NCBI RefSeq assembly: GCF_000701365.1
Contig: NZ_JNIK01000017.1
Span: 1 to 64,000 of the forward strand
Direction: 5' to 3'
Source: Blastococcus sp. URHD0036
GTDB lineage: Bacteria > Actinomycetota > Actinomycetes > Mycobacteriales > Geodermatophilaceae
Length of the DNA: 64,000 nt
Every line of letters starts with the position of its first letter. The first letter of the stretch is position 1. Below are positions 24,703 through 33,145 of this stretch, in pieces. Both the position numbers and the translations under genes were made by a program. The notes below the pieces were generated by a model. The model ran no database searches. It saw only the letters and a list, made by a program, of their open reading frames with translations, and had not been told where the DNA came from.

Positions 24703-26364
24703 CTACCCGGCGTCCGCCCAGGAGCGGACGACGGCGACGTCGAGCGGGAAGTCCACGCCGAAGGACCCGAAGAGCAGCCGGCCGGCCTCCGCCGCCGACG
24801 CGTGCACCGCCGTCACCACGGCCGGCGCCAGCTCCTCGGGGGTGTGCACCAGCACCTCGTCGTGCAGGAAGAAGACCAGGTGCGGCCGGTGCTCCAGCCG
24901 GCCCTCCCCCAGCTCCCAGAGCCGGTTCCGCAGGTCGGCCAGCCAGCACAGGGCCCACTCCGCGCCCGTCCCCTGGACGACGAAGTTGCGGGTGAACCGA
25001 CCCCACGCGCGGCGGTCGCGGTCCCGGTCGGCCCGCGGAGCCGACTCCTCCGGCGCCTCCCCCAGGTCGACCGGCCGCTGCGCCCACGCGCCCGTCGGCG
25101 GGGGCGAGCCGCGGCCGAGCAGGGTGGTCACCACCTCCCCGCGCTCCCCCGCCCGCGCCGCCTCCTCGACCAGCCCGATGGCCCGCGGATAGCGCCGCGC
25201 CAGCCGGGGCAGCATCCGCCCGCTCTCGCCGCGGGTGCCGCCGTACATCGCGCCGAGGATGCCGAGCTTGGCCTCGGTGCGGGTGGCCACCGCCCCGCCG
25301 GCGACCATCCCCTCGTAGAGGTCGGCGGCCCGCGCGGCCTCGGCCATCGCGGTGTCCCCGCTCATGCCGGCGAGCACGCGGGGCTCGAGCTGGGCGACGT
25401 CGGCGACCACGAGCCGCCAGCCGTCGTCGGCGACCGCCGCCGGGCGGACGACGGTGGGCACCGACAGGGCGCCGCCACCGGAGGACGCCCACCGGCCGGT
25501 GACGACGCCCCCGGGCAGGAACGTGGGCCGGAACCGGCCGTCGCGGGCCCACGTGTCCAGCCAGGCCCAGCCGTTGGCCGCCAGCAGCCGGGCCAGCCGC
25601 TTGTACTCGAGGACGGCGGGGACGGCGGGGTGCTCGATCCGCTCCAGCGTCCACGAGCGGGTGTCCTCCACCGGGAGGCCGGCGTGCTGCAGCGCGCGCA
25701 GGAGTTCCACCGGCGAGTCCGGGTTGAGCCGGGGCGCCGCGAGGCCGGTGCGGATCTCGCCGGCGAGACGCTCCAGGACGGCGGGCCGCGCACCTCCCGC
25801 CGGCCGCGGGCCCAGCAGGTCGGTGAGCAGCCGGTCGTGCACGTCGGCCCGCCACGGCAGCCCGGCGGCGGTCATCTCGGCCGCGGTGAGCGCACCGGAG
25901 GACTCGGCGGCCAGCAGCAGCGCGAGGCGTCCGCGCTGCGGGGAGGCCGCCAGGGCCGCCTGCTGGCGCGCGTCCTCCGCGGCCGCGTCGAGGGCGTCGG
26001 CGGGATCGGCGAGCGGGAAGAGCGCGGCGTCGGCGTCCCCGGCGGGGGCCAGGGCGTCCCAGCCGGGGGTGTCGGTGCCCGCGAGGAGCGCCTGGTCGAC
26101 GGCGGGCGACCGGCGCAGGACCGCGTGGCTCAGCCGCAGGTCGGTGCAGCGCTGCACGCGGACCCCGGCGGCGAGCAGGCCCGGGTACCAGCGGGTGGTG
26201 TCGTCCCAGACCCAGCGGACGGCGGCGCCCTCGTGGCCCCGGACGTGGTCGGGCAGTTCCTCGAGCGGGACCCGGGCGACGACGGCGGGCACCTCCTCCC
26301 CGGCCGACCGCTCCACGGCCTCGACCAGGCCGCCGGGGATCCGGCGGAGCAGGATCCGACGCAC
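24703..26364 (-). CDS. Family A DNA polymerase-like protein without 5' nuclease domain
   Basis: A 553-residue protein related to the Klenow part of DNA polymerase I. Polymerase motif A reads VADVAQLEPRVLAGMSGD, where Pol I has DYSQIELR; the O-helix is RTEAKLGILGAMYGG; and motif C is FFLHDEVLVHTPEE with the catalytic Asp-Glu. The N-terminal 200 residues correspond to a degenerate 3'-5' exonuclease domain. Actinobacterial relatives are annotated as bifunctional 3'-5' exonuclease/DNA polymerase. It has no RNase-H-like 5' nuclease domain, so it is not the housekeeping PolA. The GTG at 26364 is the best start, though the ribosome site is poor. Confidence 0.85.
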   Translation of the reverse strand: MRRILLRRIPGGLVEAVERSAGEEVPAVVARVPLEELPDHVRGHEGAAVRWVWDDTTRWYPGLLAAGVRVQRCTDLRLSHAVLRRSPAVDQALLAGTDTPGWDALAPAGDADAALFPLADPADALDAAAEDARQQAALAASPQRGRLALLLAAESSGALTAAEMTAAGLPWRADVHDRLLTDLLGPRPAGGARPAVLERLAGEIRTGLAAPRLNPDSPVELLRALQHAGLPVEDTRSWTLERIEHPAVPAVLEYKRLARLLAANGWAWLDTWARDGRFRPTFLPGGVVTGRWASSGGGALSVPTVVRPAAVADDGWRLVVADVAQLEPRVLAGMSGDTAMAEAARAADLYEGMVAGGAVATRTEAKLGILGAMYGGTRGESGRMLPRLARRYPRAIGLVEEAARAGERGEVVTTLLGRGSPPPTGAWAQRPVDLGEAPEESAPRADRDRDRRAWGRFTRNFVVQGTGAEWALCWLADLRNRLWELGEGRLEHRPHLVFFLHDEVLVHTPEELAPAVVTAVHASAAEAGRLLFGSFGVDFPLDVAVVRSWADAG

Positions 26365-26479
26365 CCCGAGAGTGTCGCCCAGTCGCGGGCCCCGGGACTC
26401 GATACGGGGAAGATCCGCGGAGAACGCTCGGGGCGCCCGCCGGGCCGGGGTAGCGTCGAGCCAACGCAAGGAGGCTCGC

Positions 26480-26716
26480 ATGTCCGAAAATCGCGGACGC
26501 TGCACGAACACCCATCTCGGCTGCACGTGCAAGGGCAACCAGGCGATCCACGAGGAGCGCGCCCAGCAGATCGACGAGGCCCGCACCCAGTCGGCCGAGG
26601 GCGTCGAGTGCCCGGAGTGCGGCGGCCCGACCACCCCGCTGTCGATCGTGACGTGGGGCAACTGCCGGGCCTGCCGGACCGCCCAGTCCCGCCAGACGCA
26701 CCCGCTGCGCTGGTGA
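26480..26716 (+). CDS. Small zinc-ribbon protein
   Basis: A 78-residue protein with an AAGGAGG ribosome site and a TAGCGT -10 box at about 26451-26456. Cysteines form an N-terminal cluster (C8, C15, C17) and a classic zinc ribbon, CPEC (44-47) and CRAC (62-65), 14 residues apart. The middle (IHEERAQQIDEARTQ) is helical. No named family is recognised. It may bind nucleic acid or act as a small metal-dependent adaptor, which is inference. Divergent from the polymerase gene. Confidence 0.75.
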   Translation: MSENRGRCTNTHLGCTCKGNQAIHEERAQQIDEARTQSAEGVECPECGGPTTPLSIVTWGNCRACRTAQSRQTHPLRW

Positions 26717-26935
26717 CCTCGACCCCCCGCAGGAAGCAGTTCTGCGGTGGGACATCGACCTGGAGCGAGTGATCCCCTACAGTGGGCATCGGTCGCTGTC
26801 GTACCTCTGCTTCGTTCTCGGACGTCCGCAGTCGTCTCTGTGCCTGACGTTCCTCTCGGTCCTGCCGGTCGGTGCGGCGACCCCGCCCCGGTTCTCTGCC
26901 GGGTGCGGACACCTCCAGCACGGAATGAGAACAGC

Positions 26936-27139
26936 ATGGCTACCGGAACTGTGAAGTGGTTCAACGCGGAGAAGGGCTTCGGCTTCATCGCCCAGGACGG
27001 CGGCGGCGCCGACGTCTTCTGCCACTACTCCGCCATCAGCGGCTCTGGCTACAAGTCCCTCGACGAGGGCCAGCAGGTCGAGTTCGACGTCACGCAGGGC
27101 CAGAAGGGCCCGCAGGCGGAGAACGTCCGCGCCGTCTGA
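26936..27139 (+). CDS. cspA: Cold-shock protein, CspA family
   Basis: A 67-residue single cold-shock domain that binds single-stranded RNA and DNA and melts RNA structure. RNP1 reads KGFGFIAQ and RNP2 DVFCHYSAI, where VFVHYSAI is usual; the opening [18 protein letters not shown] is canonical. The roughly 200-base stretch before the start has no gene and is probably a long structured leader, as is common for csp genes. A 17-bp terminator hairpin follows closely. Confidence 0.95.
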   Translation: MATGTVKWFNAEKGFGFIAQDGGGADVFCHYSAISGSGYKSLDEGQQVEFDVTQGQKGPQAENVRAV

Positions 27140-27153
27140 TCTGACGACGCAAC

Positions 27154-27188
27154 AGAAGGGCCACGGCGCACTGCGCCGTGGCCCTTCT
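27154..27188 (+). terminator. Intrinsic-type terminator of the cold-shock gene
   Basis: A 17-bp perfect inverted repeat, AGAAGGGCCACGGCGCA (27154-27170) against its complement at 27172-27188, follows the cold-shock stop by 14 bases. The right arm ends in CCCTTCT. Confidence 0.88.
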
Positions 27189-27205
27189 GGCGTTCTCGGG
27201 AGCTG

Positions 27206-27499
27206 TCAGCTCCCCACTAGCGAGCGGAGTCCCCGGGTGACGCAGCGGCCCAGGTGGACGCCGAGGAGCACGAGATCGCCCCACTCCGCCGGGCGGGGCC
27301 CGGTGGCCGGCGCGGCAGCCTCGGGTTGCTGCTCCCGGCTCTCCGGAACGGCCTCCGCGGCGGGCTCGTCGACGGGCTCGGGGAACAGCAGCAGGTCCAT
27401 GGCGGACCGCCGCTGTGGCGAGCGCAGCGACGCGAAGGACGGGATGGGCGGCGACGCCGGGCCGTCGTCCCCGGGGGGACCTGGCTCCCGATCGCTCAC
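27206..27499 (-). CDS. Hypothetical protein
   Basis: A 97-residue protein rich in Pro, Ala and Glu, with a short conserved-looking C-terminal helix (WGDLVLLGVHLGRCVTRGLRSL). There is no signal peptide, membrane helix or recognised domain. The GTG at 27499 is one option; a start 13 codons upstream is also open. It is convergent with the cold-shock gene and shares its terminator region. Confidence 0.5.
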   Translation of the reverse strand: MSDREPGPPGDDGPASPPIPSFASLRSPQRRSAMDLLLFPEPVDEPAAEAVPESREQQPEAAAPATGPRPAEWGDLVLLGVHLGRCVTRGLRSLVGS

Positions 27500-27599
27500 G
27501 TGGCGGCTCCCCTCGTCGGGTCCGGGGGACCTCAGCAACAGACGGCGTCGACCCTAACCCCGGCCTGATCCGGCCGGTCCGGGCCCCTAGGCTCGGGGC

Positions 27600-27959
27600 G
27601 TGGAGGTCTGGTTCAACCCCTCGTGCTCGAAGTGCCGCACCGCCCGGTCCCAGCTGGACGAGGCCGGCGTCGACTACCGGTTGCGCCGCTACCTGGACGA
27701 GCCGCCGACCGAGGACGAGCTGCGTACCGCGCTGGCCGCCCTGGGGCTGCAGCCGTGGGACGTCACGCGGATGGCCGAGCCACGCGCGAAGGAGCTCGGG
27801 CTGAAGGACGCCCCCCGGGACGCCGACACCTGGATCCGGGTGCTCGTGGAGAACCCGAAGCTGATCCAGCGGCCGATCGTGCTGGGGGACGACGGCCGCG
27901 CCTGGGTCGCCCGCGACGACCAGACCCTCGCCGAGGTCGTGGCCGCCGCCCGCAGCTGA
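27600..27959 (+). CDS. ArsC/Spx-family thioredoxin-fold protein
   Basis: A 119-residue protein of the arsenate reductase (glutaredoxin-type)/Spx family. The active-site region is NPSCSKCRTARSQL with Cys9 and Cys12 as CxxC, and the C-terminal part has LIQRPIVLGDDGRAWVAR, the R-P-I/L signature of the family. Such proteins reduce arsenate or act as redox adaptors; no ars operon genes are nearby, so a general thiol role is as likely. TAGGCT at 27588-27593 stands 6 nt before the GTG, so the mRNA is probably leaderless. Confidence 0.88.
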   Translation: MEVWFNPSCSKCRTARSQLDEAGVDYRLRRYLDEPPTEDELRTALAALGLQPWDVTRMAEPRAKELGLKDAPRDADTWIRVLVENPKLIQRPIVLGDDGRAWVARDDQTLAEVVAAARS

Positions 27960-27962
27960 TGC

Positions 27963-28001
27963 GGAGTGCGAGAGAGCAGGTTTCCTGCCCTCCCGCACTC
28001 C
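27963..28001. terminator. Imperfect hairpin between convergent genes
   Basis: GGAGTGCG at 27963-27970 pairs with CGCACTCC at 27994-28001, with a further inner pairing GCAGG/CCTGC near the loop. It lies between the ArsC-like gene and the glycoside hydrolase gene and can act on both strands. Confidence 0.6.
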
Positions 28002-28004
28002 ATC

Positions 28005-30764
28005 TCAGGTGAAGCGGGGGTCGGGGGGCAGCCGCGGGTTGAGGAGGTGCGCCACGAGCGCCGTCCACCCGGTCTGGTGGGAGGCGCCGAGGCCCTCGCC
28101 GGTGTCGCCGTCGAAGAACTCGCTGAACGTCGGGTGGTCCTGCCACAGCGGTGACTCGGTCGACTCGATCCGCTTGCCGTCGGCGGGCCGCTTGCCCTCG
28201 ACCGGCCGGAAGAGCCCGGTCAGGCTCGAGTCGATGAGGTCCGCGGCCTCCACCAGCGTGCGGTGGTTGCCCGAGCCGGTCGGGATCTCGATGGTGAACG
28301 AGTCGCCGTAGAAGCGGCCCAGCGTGCGCAGCTTGTCGGCCAGCAGCACGTTCACGGGGAACCAGACCGGGCCGCGCCAGTTGGAGTTGCCGCCGAACAG
28401 CTTGGTTCGCGACTCCCCCGGCTCGTACTCGATGGAGACGTCGCGCCCGCCGACCTGCGCGACCACGTGCCCGGTCGCCTTGGACAGCGAGCGGATGCCG
28501 TAGGGCGACAGGAACTCCTCGGTGTCGAACATCCGGCGCAGGATCCGCTCCAGCCGCTCGCGGTCGACCAGCGAGAGGATCATCTTGCGGCCCTCGGGCG
28601 CCGACCGACTGCGCAGCGGACCGACCAGCTCGGGCCGGCGGCGCTGCAGCCAGCGCAGCTGGTTGGCGACGTCGGGGCACTCCGACTGGATCCACGAGGG
28701 CACCTCGGTGGCGCCCAGGATCGGCAGCAGCCCGACCATCGAGCGCACCCGCAGCGGCTCGGCGGTGCCGTCGGGGGCGACGAGGACGTCGTAGAAGAAG
28801 CCGTCCTCCTCGTTCCAGAGCGACTCCTCGTGGCTGCCGAAGTTGTTCATCGCCTGGGCGATGGACAGGAAGTGCTCGAGGAACTTCGTCGCCGTCGAGT
28901 CCCAGGCCTGGTCGAAGCGGGAGAGCTCCAGGGCGATCTTGAGCATCTGCTGGCAGTAGAAGGCCATCCAGCTGGTCGCGTCGGACTGCTCCAGCCGGTA
29001 CCCGGGGGGCAGCGGAGCCGAGCGGTCGAACAGCGCGATGTTGTCCATGCCGAGGAAGCCGCCCTCGAACAGGCCGGACCCCGTGGCGTCCTTGCGGTTC
29101 ACCCACCACGAGAAGTTGAGCAGCAACTTGGTGAAGACCCGGATGAGGAACTGCCGGTCGCGGTAGCCGTCGATCCGGTAGACGTGCCAGGCCGCCCAGG
29201 CGTGCACCGGCGGGTTCACGTCACCGAAGGCCCACTCGTAGGCCGGCAGCTGGCCGTTGGGGTGCATGGCCCACTCCCGGCACATGAGGACCAGCTGCTC
29301 CTTGGCGAAGTCCGGGTCCACGTGCGCGAGCGGGATGCAGTGGAAGGCGGTGTCCCACGCGGCGAACCACGGGTACTCCCACTCGTCCGGCATCGAGATG
29401 ACGTCGGCCAGCGCCAGGTGCCGCCAGCCGGAGTTGCGCCGGCCGCGCTTGCGCCGGGACTCCGGCGCGGGCGACTCCGGGTCGCCGTCCAGCCACTGGG
29501 AGACGTCGAACCGGTACAGCTGCTTGGTCCACAGCAGGCCGGCATAGGCGCGGCGGGCCACGTGCCGGTCGTCGTCGGCCACACCCGGGTCGATGACGGT
29601 GCCGTAGAACTCGTCGGCCTCCGCCGCCCGCGTCGCGAGGACGGCGTCGAACTCCTCACCGAACACCGCGTCGTCCGGATCGGCCTGCCGCAGCCGCAGC
29701 CGCACGCTGACGGTCTCGCCGGGCGCGACGGAGTCCCACGAGTACCAGAACGCGGCCTTCGTGCCGGTGTCGGCGGGGTTGACCGCGGTGCGGTCGCCGT
29801 CCACGACGCGGCGGCCGATGCCGTCCTTGGGGTACTTCGTGGTGTTGCGCGCCGCGCCGAACAGGGCGACGGCGTTGGTCTCGTTCTCGCAGTGCAGGAC
29901 GGTCGGCGAGCCCTCGGCGGCGAGCACGTAGCGGCCCAGGTAGCCGTGCTCGGCCTCGACCGCCTCCAGCCCGGAGACGGTGAGGGTGGGCGCCAGCAGC
30001 TGCGAGATCACGCCCTGGCGCTTGTCCCCGCCCCACGACCAGGTGTTGCGGAACCAGACCTGCGGCAGCAGGTGCAGCGGTGCGGCGTCGGGACCGTGGT
30101 TGGTCGCCGTGACGACGATGCAGACGTCCTCGGGGCCGGCCTTCGCGTAGGTCACCTGGACGTCGAAGAAGCGGTCCCCGTCGAGGACCCCGGTGTCGGC
30201 GAGCTCGTACTCGCGCTCGAGCTTCGAGCGGCGGGCGTTCTCCTCGCGGAGCTCGGCGTAGGGGTACTCCGCCTGCGGATAGCGGTACAGCCACTTCATC
30301 CAGGAGTGCGTGGGGGTGCCGTCGACGGCCCACCAGTACTCCTTGGCGTCCTCGCCGTGGTTGCCCTCCTCGTTGGTGAGGCCGAAAAGCCGCTCCTTGA
30401 GGATCGGGTCCTTGCCGTTCCACAGCGCGATCGAGAAGTTGAGGAAGCCGAACCGGTCGCAGATGCCGCCCAGCCCGTCCTCGCCCCACCGGTAGGCGCG
30501 GGCGTGCGCGTGGTCGAAGGGGAACGAGGCCCAGGCGTCGCCGTCCTCGGAGTAGTCCTCGCGCACGGTGCCCCACTGCCGGCCGGCGAGGTAGGGGCCC
30601 CACGTCCGCCAGGGCGCCGACATGCTGCCCGCCTCGGCGAGGCGGGCGTGCTCGGCGGTGCGCGGTGGTGCGTCGGCGGCGGTGTGGTCCGGTGCTGCGG
30701 CGTCCTGGGGACCGGGCACCGAGGTGCGCGGGCCGAGCGGGGCGCCGGGTGCTGCGGCGGTCAC
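28005..30764 (-). CDS. GH63/MGH1-like glycoside hydrolase
   Basis: A 919-residue protein of the alpha/alpha-barrel hydrolase group related to GH63 and mannosylglycerate hydrolase-like enzymes. Recognisable blocks are [85 protein letters not shown] and [12 protein letters not shown]. By analogy it hydrolyses glucosides or mannosides, perhaps compatible solutes such as glucosylglycerate. There is no signal peptide, so it acts in the cytoplasm. The first 45 residues are variable; an internal Met near residue 48 is another possible start. No sugar transporter is adjacent. Confidence 0.88.
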   Translation of the reverse strand: MTAAAPGAPLGPRTSVPGPQDAAAPDHTAADAPPRTAEHARLAEAGSMSAPWRTWGPYLAGRQWGTVREDYSEDGDAWASFPFDHAHARAYRWGEDGLGGICDRFGFLNFSIALWNGKDPILKERLFGLTNEEGNHGEDAKEYWWAVDGTPTHSWMKWLYRYPQAEYPYAELREENARRSKLEREYELADTGVLDGDRFFDVQVTYAKAGPEDVCIVVTATNHGPDAAPLHLLPQVWFRNTWSWGGDKRQGVISQLLAPTLTVSGLEAVEAEHGYLGRYVLAAEGSPTVLHCENETNAVALFGAARNTTKYPKDGIGRRVVDGDRTAVNPADTGTKAAFWYSWDSVAPGETVSVRLRLRQADPDDAVFGEEFDAVLATRAAEADEFYGTVIDPGVADDDRHVARRAYAGLLWTKQLYRFDVSQWLDGDPESPAPESRRKRGRRNSGWRHLALADVISMPDEWEYPWFAAWDTAFHCIPLAHVDPDFAKEQLVLMCREWAMHPNGQLPAYEWAFGDVNPPVHAWAAWHVYRIDGYRDRQFLIRVFTKLLLNFSWWVNRKDATGSGLFEGGFLGMDNIALFDRSAPLPPGYRLEQSDATSWMAFYCQQMLKIALELSRFDQAWDSTATKFLEHFLSIAQAMNNFGSHEESLWNEEDGFFYDVLVAPDGTAEPLRVRSMVGLLPILGATEVPSWIQSECPDVANQLRWLQRRRPELVGPLRSRSAPEGRKMILSLVDRERLERILRRMFDTEEFLSPYGIRSLSKATGHVVAQVGGRDVSIEYEPGESRTKLFGGNSNWRGPVWFPVNVLLADKLRTLGRFYGDSFTIEIPTGSGNHRTLVEAADLIDSSLTGLFRPVEGKRPADGKRIESTESPLWQDHPTFSEFFDGDTGEGLGASHQTGWTALVAHLLNPRLPPDPRFT

Positions 30765-30821
30765 CAGGCCACAGTGCCACGGAGACGTTGCCGTCCCGTG
30801 ACGCCCGAGGTGCCGCCCGTG

Positions 30822-31943
30822 TCACGTGGGATGCACGGGACCAGAGGGTCTGGACGTGACGGGTCCGTCCGTCCCGGACCGCGCCGAAGAGGCGGGAACC
30901 ACCGGGGAACCGCCGTCCCCGCCTCCCGGCGGGAGCCCCGCCGGCCGGGCCCCGGCGCGCCCGGCCGACCGCCGGCGCCACGCCGCCGGGGCCGTGCCGT
31001 GGTGCCGGCTGAAGGCGCGGCTGAACGCCTCCTCGGAGGCGTAGCCGACGCGGTGCGCGACGGTCGCGACCCCGAGGTCGGTGGCCTCGAGGAACTCCCG
31101 GGCCAGGTGCATCCGCCAGGCGGAGAGATAGCGGATCGGCGGGAGGCCCAACACGTCGCGGAAGCGCGCGTCCAGCACCGAGGGCGAGACCACCGAGACG
31201 GCGGCCAGGTCCGCCACCGACCACTTGCGGCCCGGGTCGGCGTGGGCCGCGGCCATCGCCGGCGCGAGGACGGGGTCGTGCAGCGCGGTCAGCCAGCCGC
31301 GGTGGGCGGCCGGGGCACTGGCCAGGTGGATCTTGAGGATCTCGACCAGCAGCAGCCTCGGGACCTCGGTGGACACCTCGACGCGATCGGCCACCCGGGT
31401 GGTCTGCAGCATCGCGTAGTGGATGCTGGCCTGCACGAACTGCAACGCCGGGCCCACCGGCCGGACCACCATCACCCGCGGGAGGGCCCGCAGGCCCGGG
31501 TCGAACAGCGGGTCGTCGCTGGCCAGGTAGCCGCAGACGATGCTGGTCGTCTCGCGTCCGGCGCCACCGTGCCGGAGCAGGGGCACGTCGGGCCAGGGCA
31601 TCGGGCCCAGGAGGGTGGTCGCCGCCACCACGACGGCGTCCTGGGCGCCACCCATCCGGTGGGTGTCGCCGTAGGGCAGGACGACGACGTCCCCGGCACG
31701 CGCCCAGTGCCGCTCGCCCCCGTCGACCTCGACCCAGCACCGGCCCGCCGCGATCACGTGGAAGTAGATGACGCGCTCGGCGGCGCCGGCGAACATCTGG
31801 GCCAGGAGGGTGCCGGAGAACGACTCCACCGCCCAGGGCGGCGAGTACTCGCCGCGGAGGAAGATCGCGCCCCGCAGGCGCAGGGCGCCCAGCGCGCGGT
31901 GGAGCTCGGAACCGACCGGTGCGGCGGGCACGGTCGCGGTCAT
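30822..31943 (-). CDS. AraC family transcriptional regulator (cupin N-terminus)
   Basis: A 373-residue regulator. The N-terminal cupin-type domain (AraC_binding_2-like) contains GRCWVEVDGGERHWARAGDV and DVVVLPYGDTHRM. The C-terminal double helix-turn-helix covers about residues 220-310 (WSVADLAAVSVVSPSVLDARF, then GVATVAHRVGYASEEAFSRAF). A Gly/Pro-rich tail of about 50 residues follows the DNA-binding domain and may be unstructured. Ligand and targets are unknown. It is divergent from the SCO4226-like gene, with about 190 bp between. Confidence 0.88.
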   Translation of the reverse strand: MTATVPAAPVGSELHRALGALRLRGAIFLRGEYSPPWAVESFSGTLLAQMFAGAAERVIYFHVIAAGRCWVEVDGGERHWARAGDVVVLPYGDTHRMGGAQDAVVVAATTLLGPMPWPDVPLLRHGGAGRETTSIVCGYLASDDPLFDPGLRALPRVMVVRPVGPALQFVQASIHYAMLQTTRVADRVEVSTEVPRLLLVEILKIHLASAPAAHRGWLTALHDPVLAPAMAAAHADPGRKWSVADLAAVSVVSPSVLDARFRDVLGLPPIRYLSAWRMHLAREFLEATDLGVATVAHRVGYASEEAFSRAFSRHHGTAPAAWRRRSAGRAGARPAGLPPGGGDGGSPVVPASSARSGTDGPVTSRPSGPVHPT

Positions 31944-32138
31944 GGCGGACTCCTGTCGCTGTCGTGGCAGCGGCGAGCCTCCACCTCGCCGTCCCGCGCC
32001 ACCAGCGCCTTCCTGCCCGCCGCGCCCACTCGCGTGGTTCCGGACAGGTCCTGCGGGGTCGCGGTCATGGTCGGCCGCCGCGTCCGGCGGGACGCTCGAC
32101 GAGCACGGGGACCACGAGGAGGACGAGGGGACACCGAG

Positions 32139-32390
32139 ATGCCGCTCTACATGGACGTCCACGAGAAGGTGCCGGACGGGACCACCGCGCAGGACGTGGC
32201 CGGAGCCCACGCCGAGGACCTGAAGGTCCAGGGCCGCTACGGCGTGGACTACCGGAACTACTGGTTCGACGAGGCCAACGGCATGATCTTCTGCCTGGTG
32301 GAGGCCCCCAACCCCGAGGCCGCGTCGGCCGCCCACCGCGAGGCGCACGGCCTGGTCGCCGACCAGATCCACGAGGTCACCGCGGGGTGA
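32139..32390 (+). CDS. SCO4226-like DUF4242 (nickel-binding) protein
   Basis: An 83-residue ferredoxin-like-fold protein of the DUF4242 family; the Streptomyces protein SCO4226 was structurally shown to bind nickel. Family segments are LYMDVHEKVPDGTTAQDV, then YGVDYRNYWFDEANGMIFCLVEAPN and HREAHGLVADQIHEV. His and Cys residues in the last two segments suit metal binding. The ATG follows GAGGGG. Its biological role is unclear; AraC-linked control is possible because the two genes are divergent. Confidence 0.88.
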   Translation: MPLYMDVHEKVPDGTTAQDVAGAHAEDLKVQGRYGVDYRNYWFDEANGMIFCLVEAPNPEAASAAHREAHGLVADQIHEVTAG

Positions 32391-32425
32391 CCGCCGCCGG
32401 GCCCGGCGCCCGGCACCACCCGGGG

Positions 32426-33013
32426 TCAGGGGGTGGCGGCGGGCACCGGGTGCGGCGCCTGCTCGGCGTCCCGGAGGACGACGGGCAGGGCCGCCAGGCA
32501 GGCGAGCAGGACGACGTCCACGGCCACCGCCGGCCAGGCGAGGTTGGCGATCCGGGTCACCGGGAAGGCGACGGCGGCGACGGCGATGCCGAGGGCGACG
32601 CCGGAGGGCACCCGCCGGCCGCGCAGCAGCCCGATGCCGGCGAGGAGCAGCGCGAGCGGCCAGAACAGGCCGAGGGGCTTGAGCACGGCGGCCGCGCCGG
32701 ACTTGTCGATCAGGTCCAGCCCGCCCAGGCCGACGGCGATCGTGTTGATGCCGTAGGCGACCACCCCGCACGCGCCGGCCAGGCCGAGCACCAGCACTGC
32801 CGCCGACAGCCAGGGCAGGTCGCGCAGGTACGTGACGAGCCGGACGACGGCGAGCGCGCCGAGCACCCCGCCGACGATCTGCAGCACGGCCGCCGCGCCG
32901 TCCTCCCAGCCGTTGACCGCGTACAGCAGCGACGACAGCAGCGTCAGTGCGGAGGAGACGGCCAGCGACGCGGTCAGGATCCGGTCGACGGGGGTCCCGG
33001 GGAGTGTGTCCAT
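32426..33013 (-). CDS. Multi-pass membrane protein of unknown function
   Basis: A 195-residue protein with about six predicted transmembrane helices and short loops (for example LTASLAVSSALTLLSSLLYAV and VALGIAVAAVAFPVTRIANL). No recognised family. It is divergent from a membrane-bound histidine kinase gene with about 130 bp between, an arrangement typical of a target or accessory gene of the two-component system, which is inference only. Confidence 0.75.
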   Translation of the reverse strand: MDTLPGTPVDRILTASLAVSSALTLLSSLLYAVNGWEDGAAAVLQIVGGVLGALAVVRLVTYLRDLPWLSAAVLVLGLAGACGVVAYGINTIAVGLGGLDLIDKSGAAAVLKPLGLFWPLALLLAGIGLLRGRRVPSGVALGIAVAAVAFPVTRIANLAWPAVAVDVVLLACLAALPVVLRDAEQAPHPVPAATP

Positions 33014-33145
33014 GGCCGGCGACGCTAGGGACGGCGCGCACGGCGGAGAACGCGGCGGACCCCCGACCTGACCTGCGGGGAACCGCACCCCGGACCGGTG
33101 GTCCACCCCCTCCCCCGCGGCCGCCCGCCGTGCCACCCTGCTCCC

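Noticed and set aside
30765-30821. Possible regulatory element between AraC and glycoside hydrolase genes
   Set aside because: Only 57 bp, no repeat or promoter-like hexamer that I could distinguish from background.
28263-32390. 1375-residue plus-strand open frame
   Set aside because: Only the terminal 83 codons (SCO4226-like) are real. The remainder is the antisense shadow of the glycoside hydrolase and AraC genes, which have clear family motifs on the minus strand.
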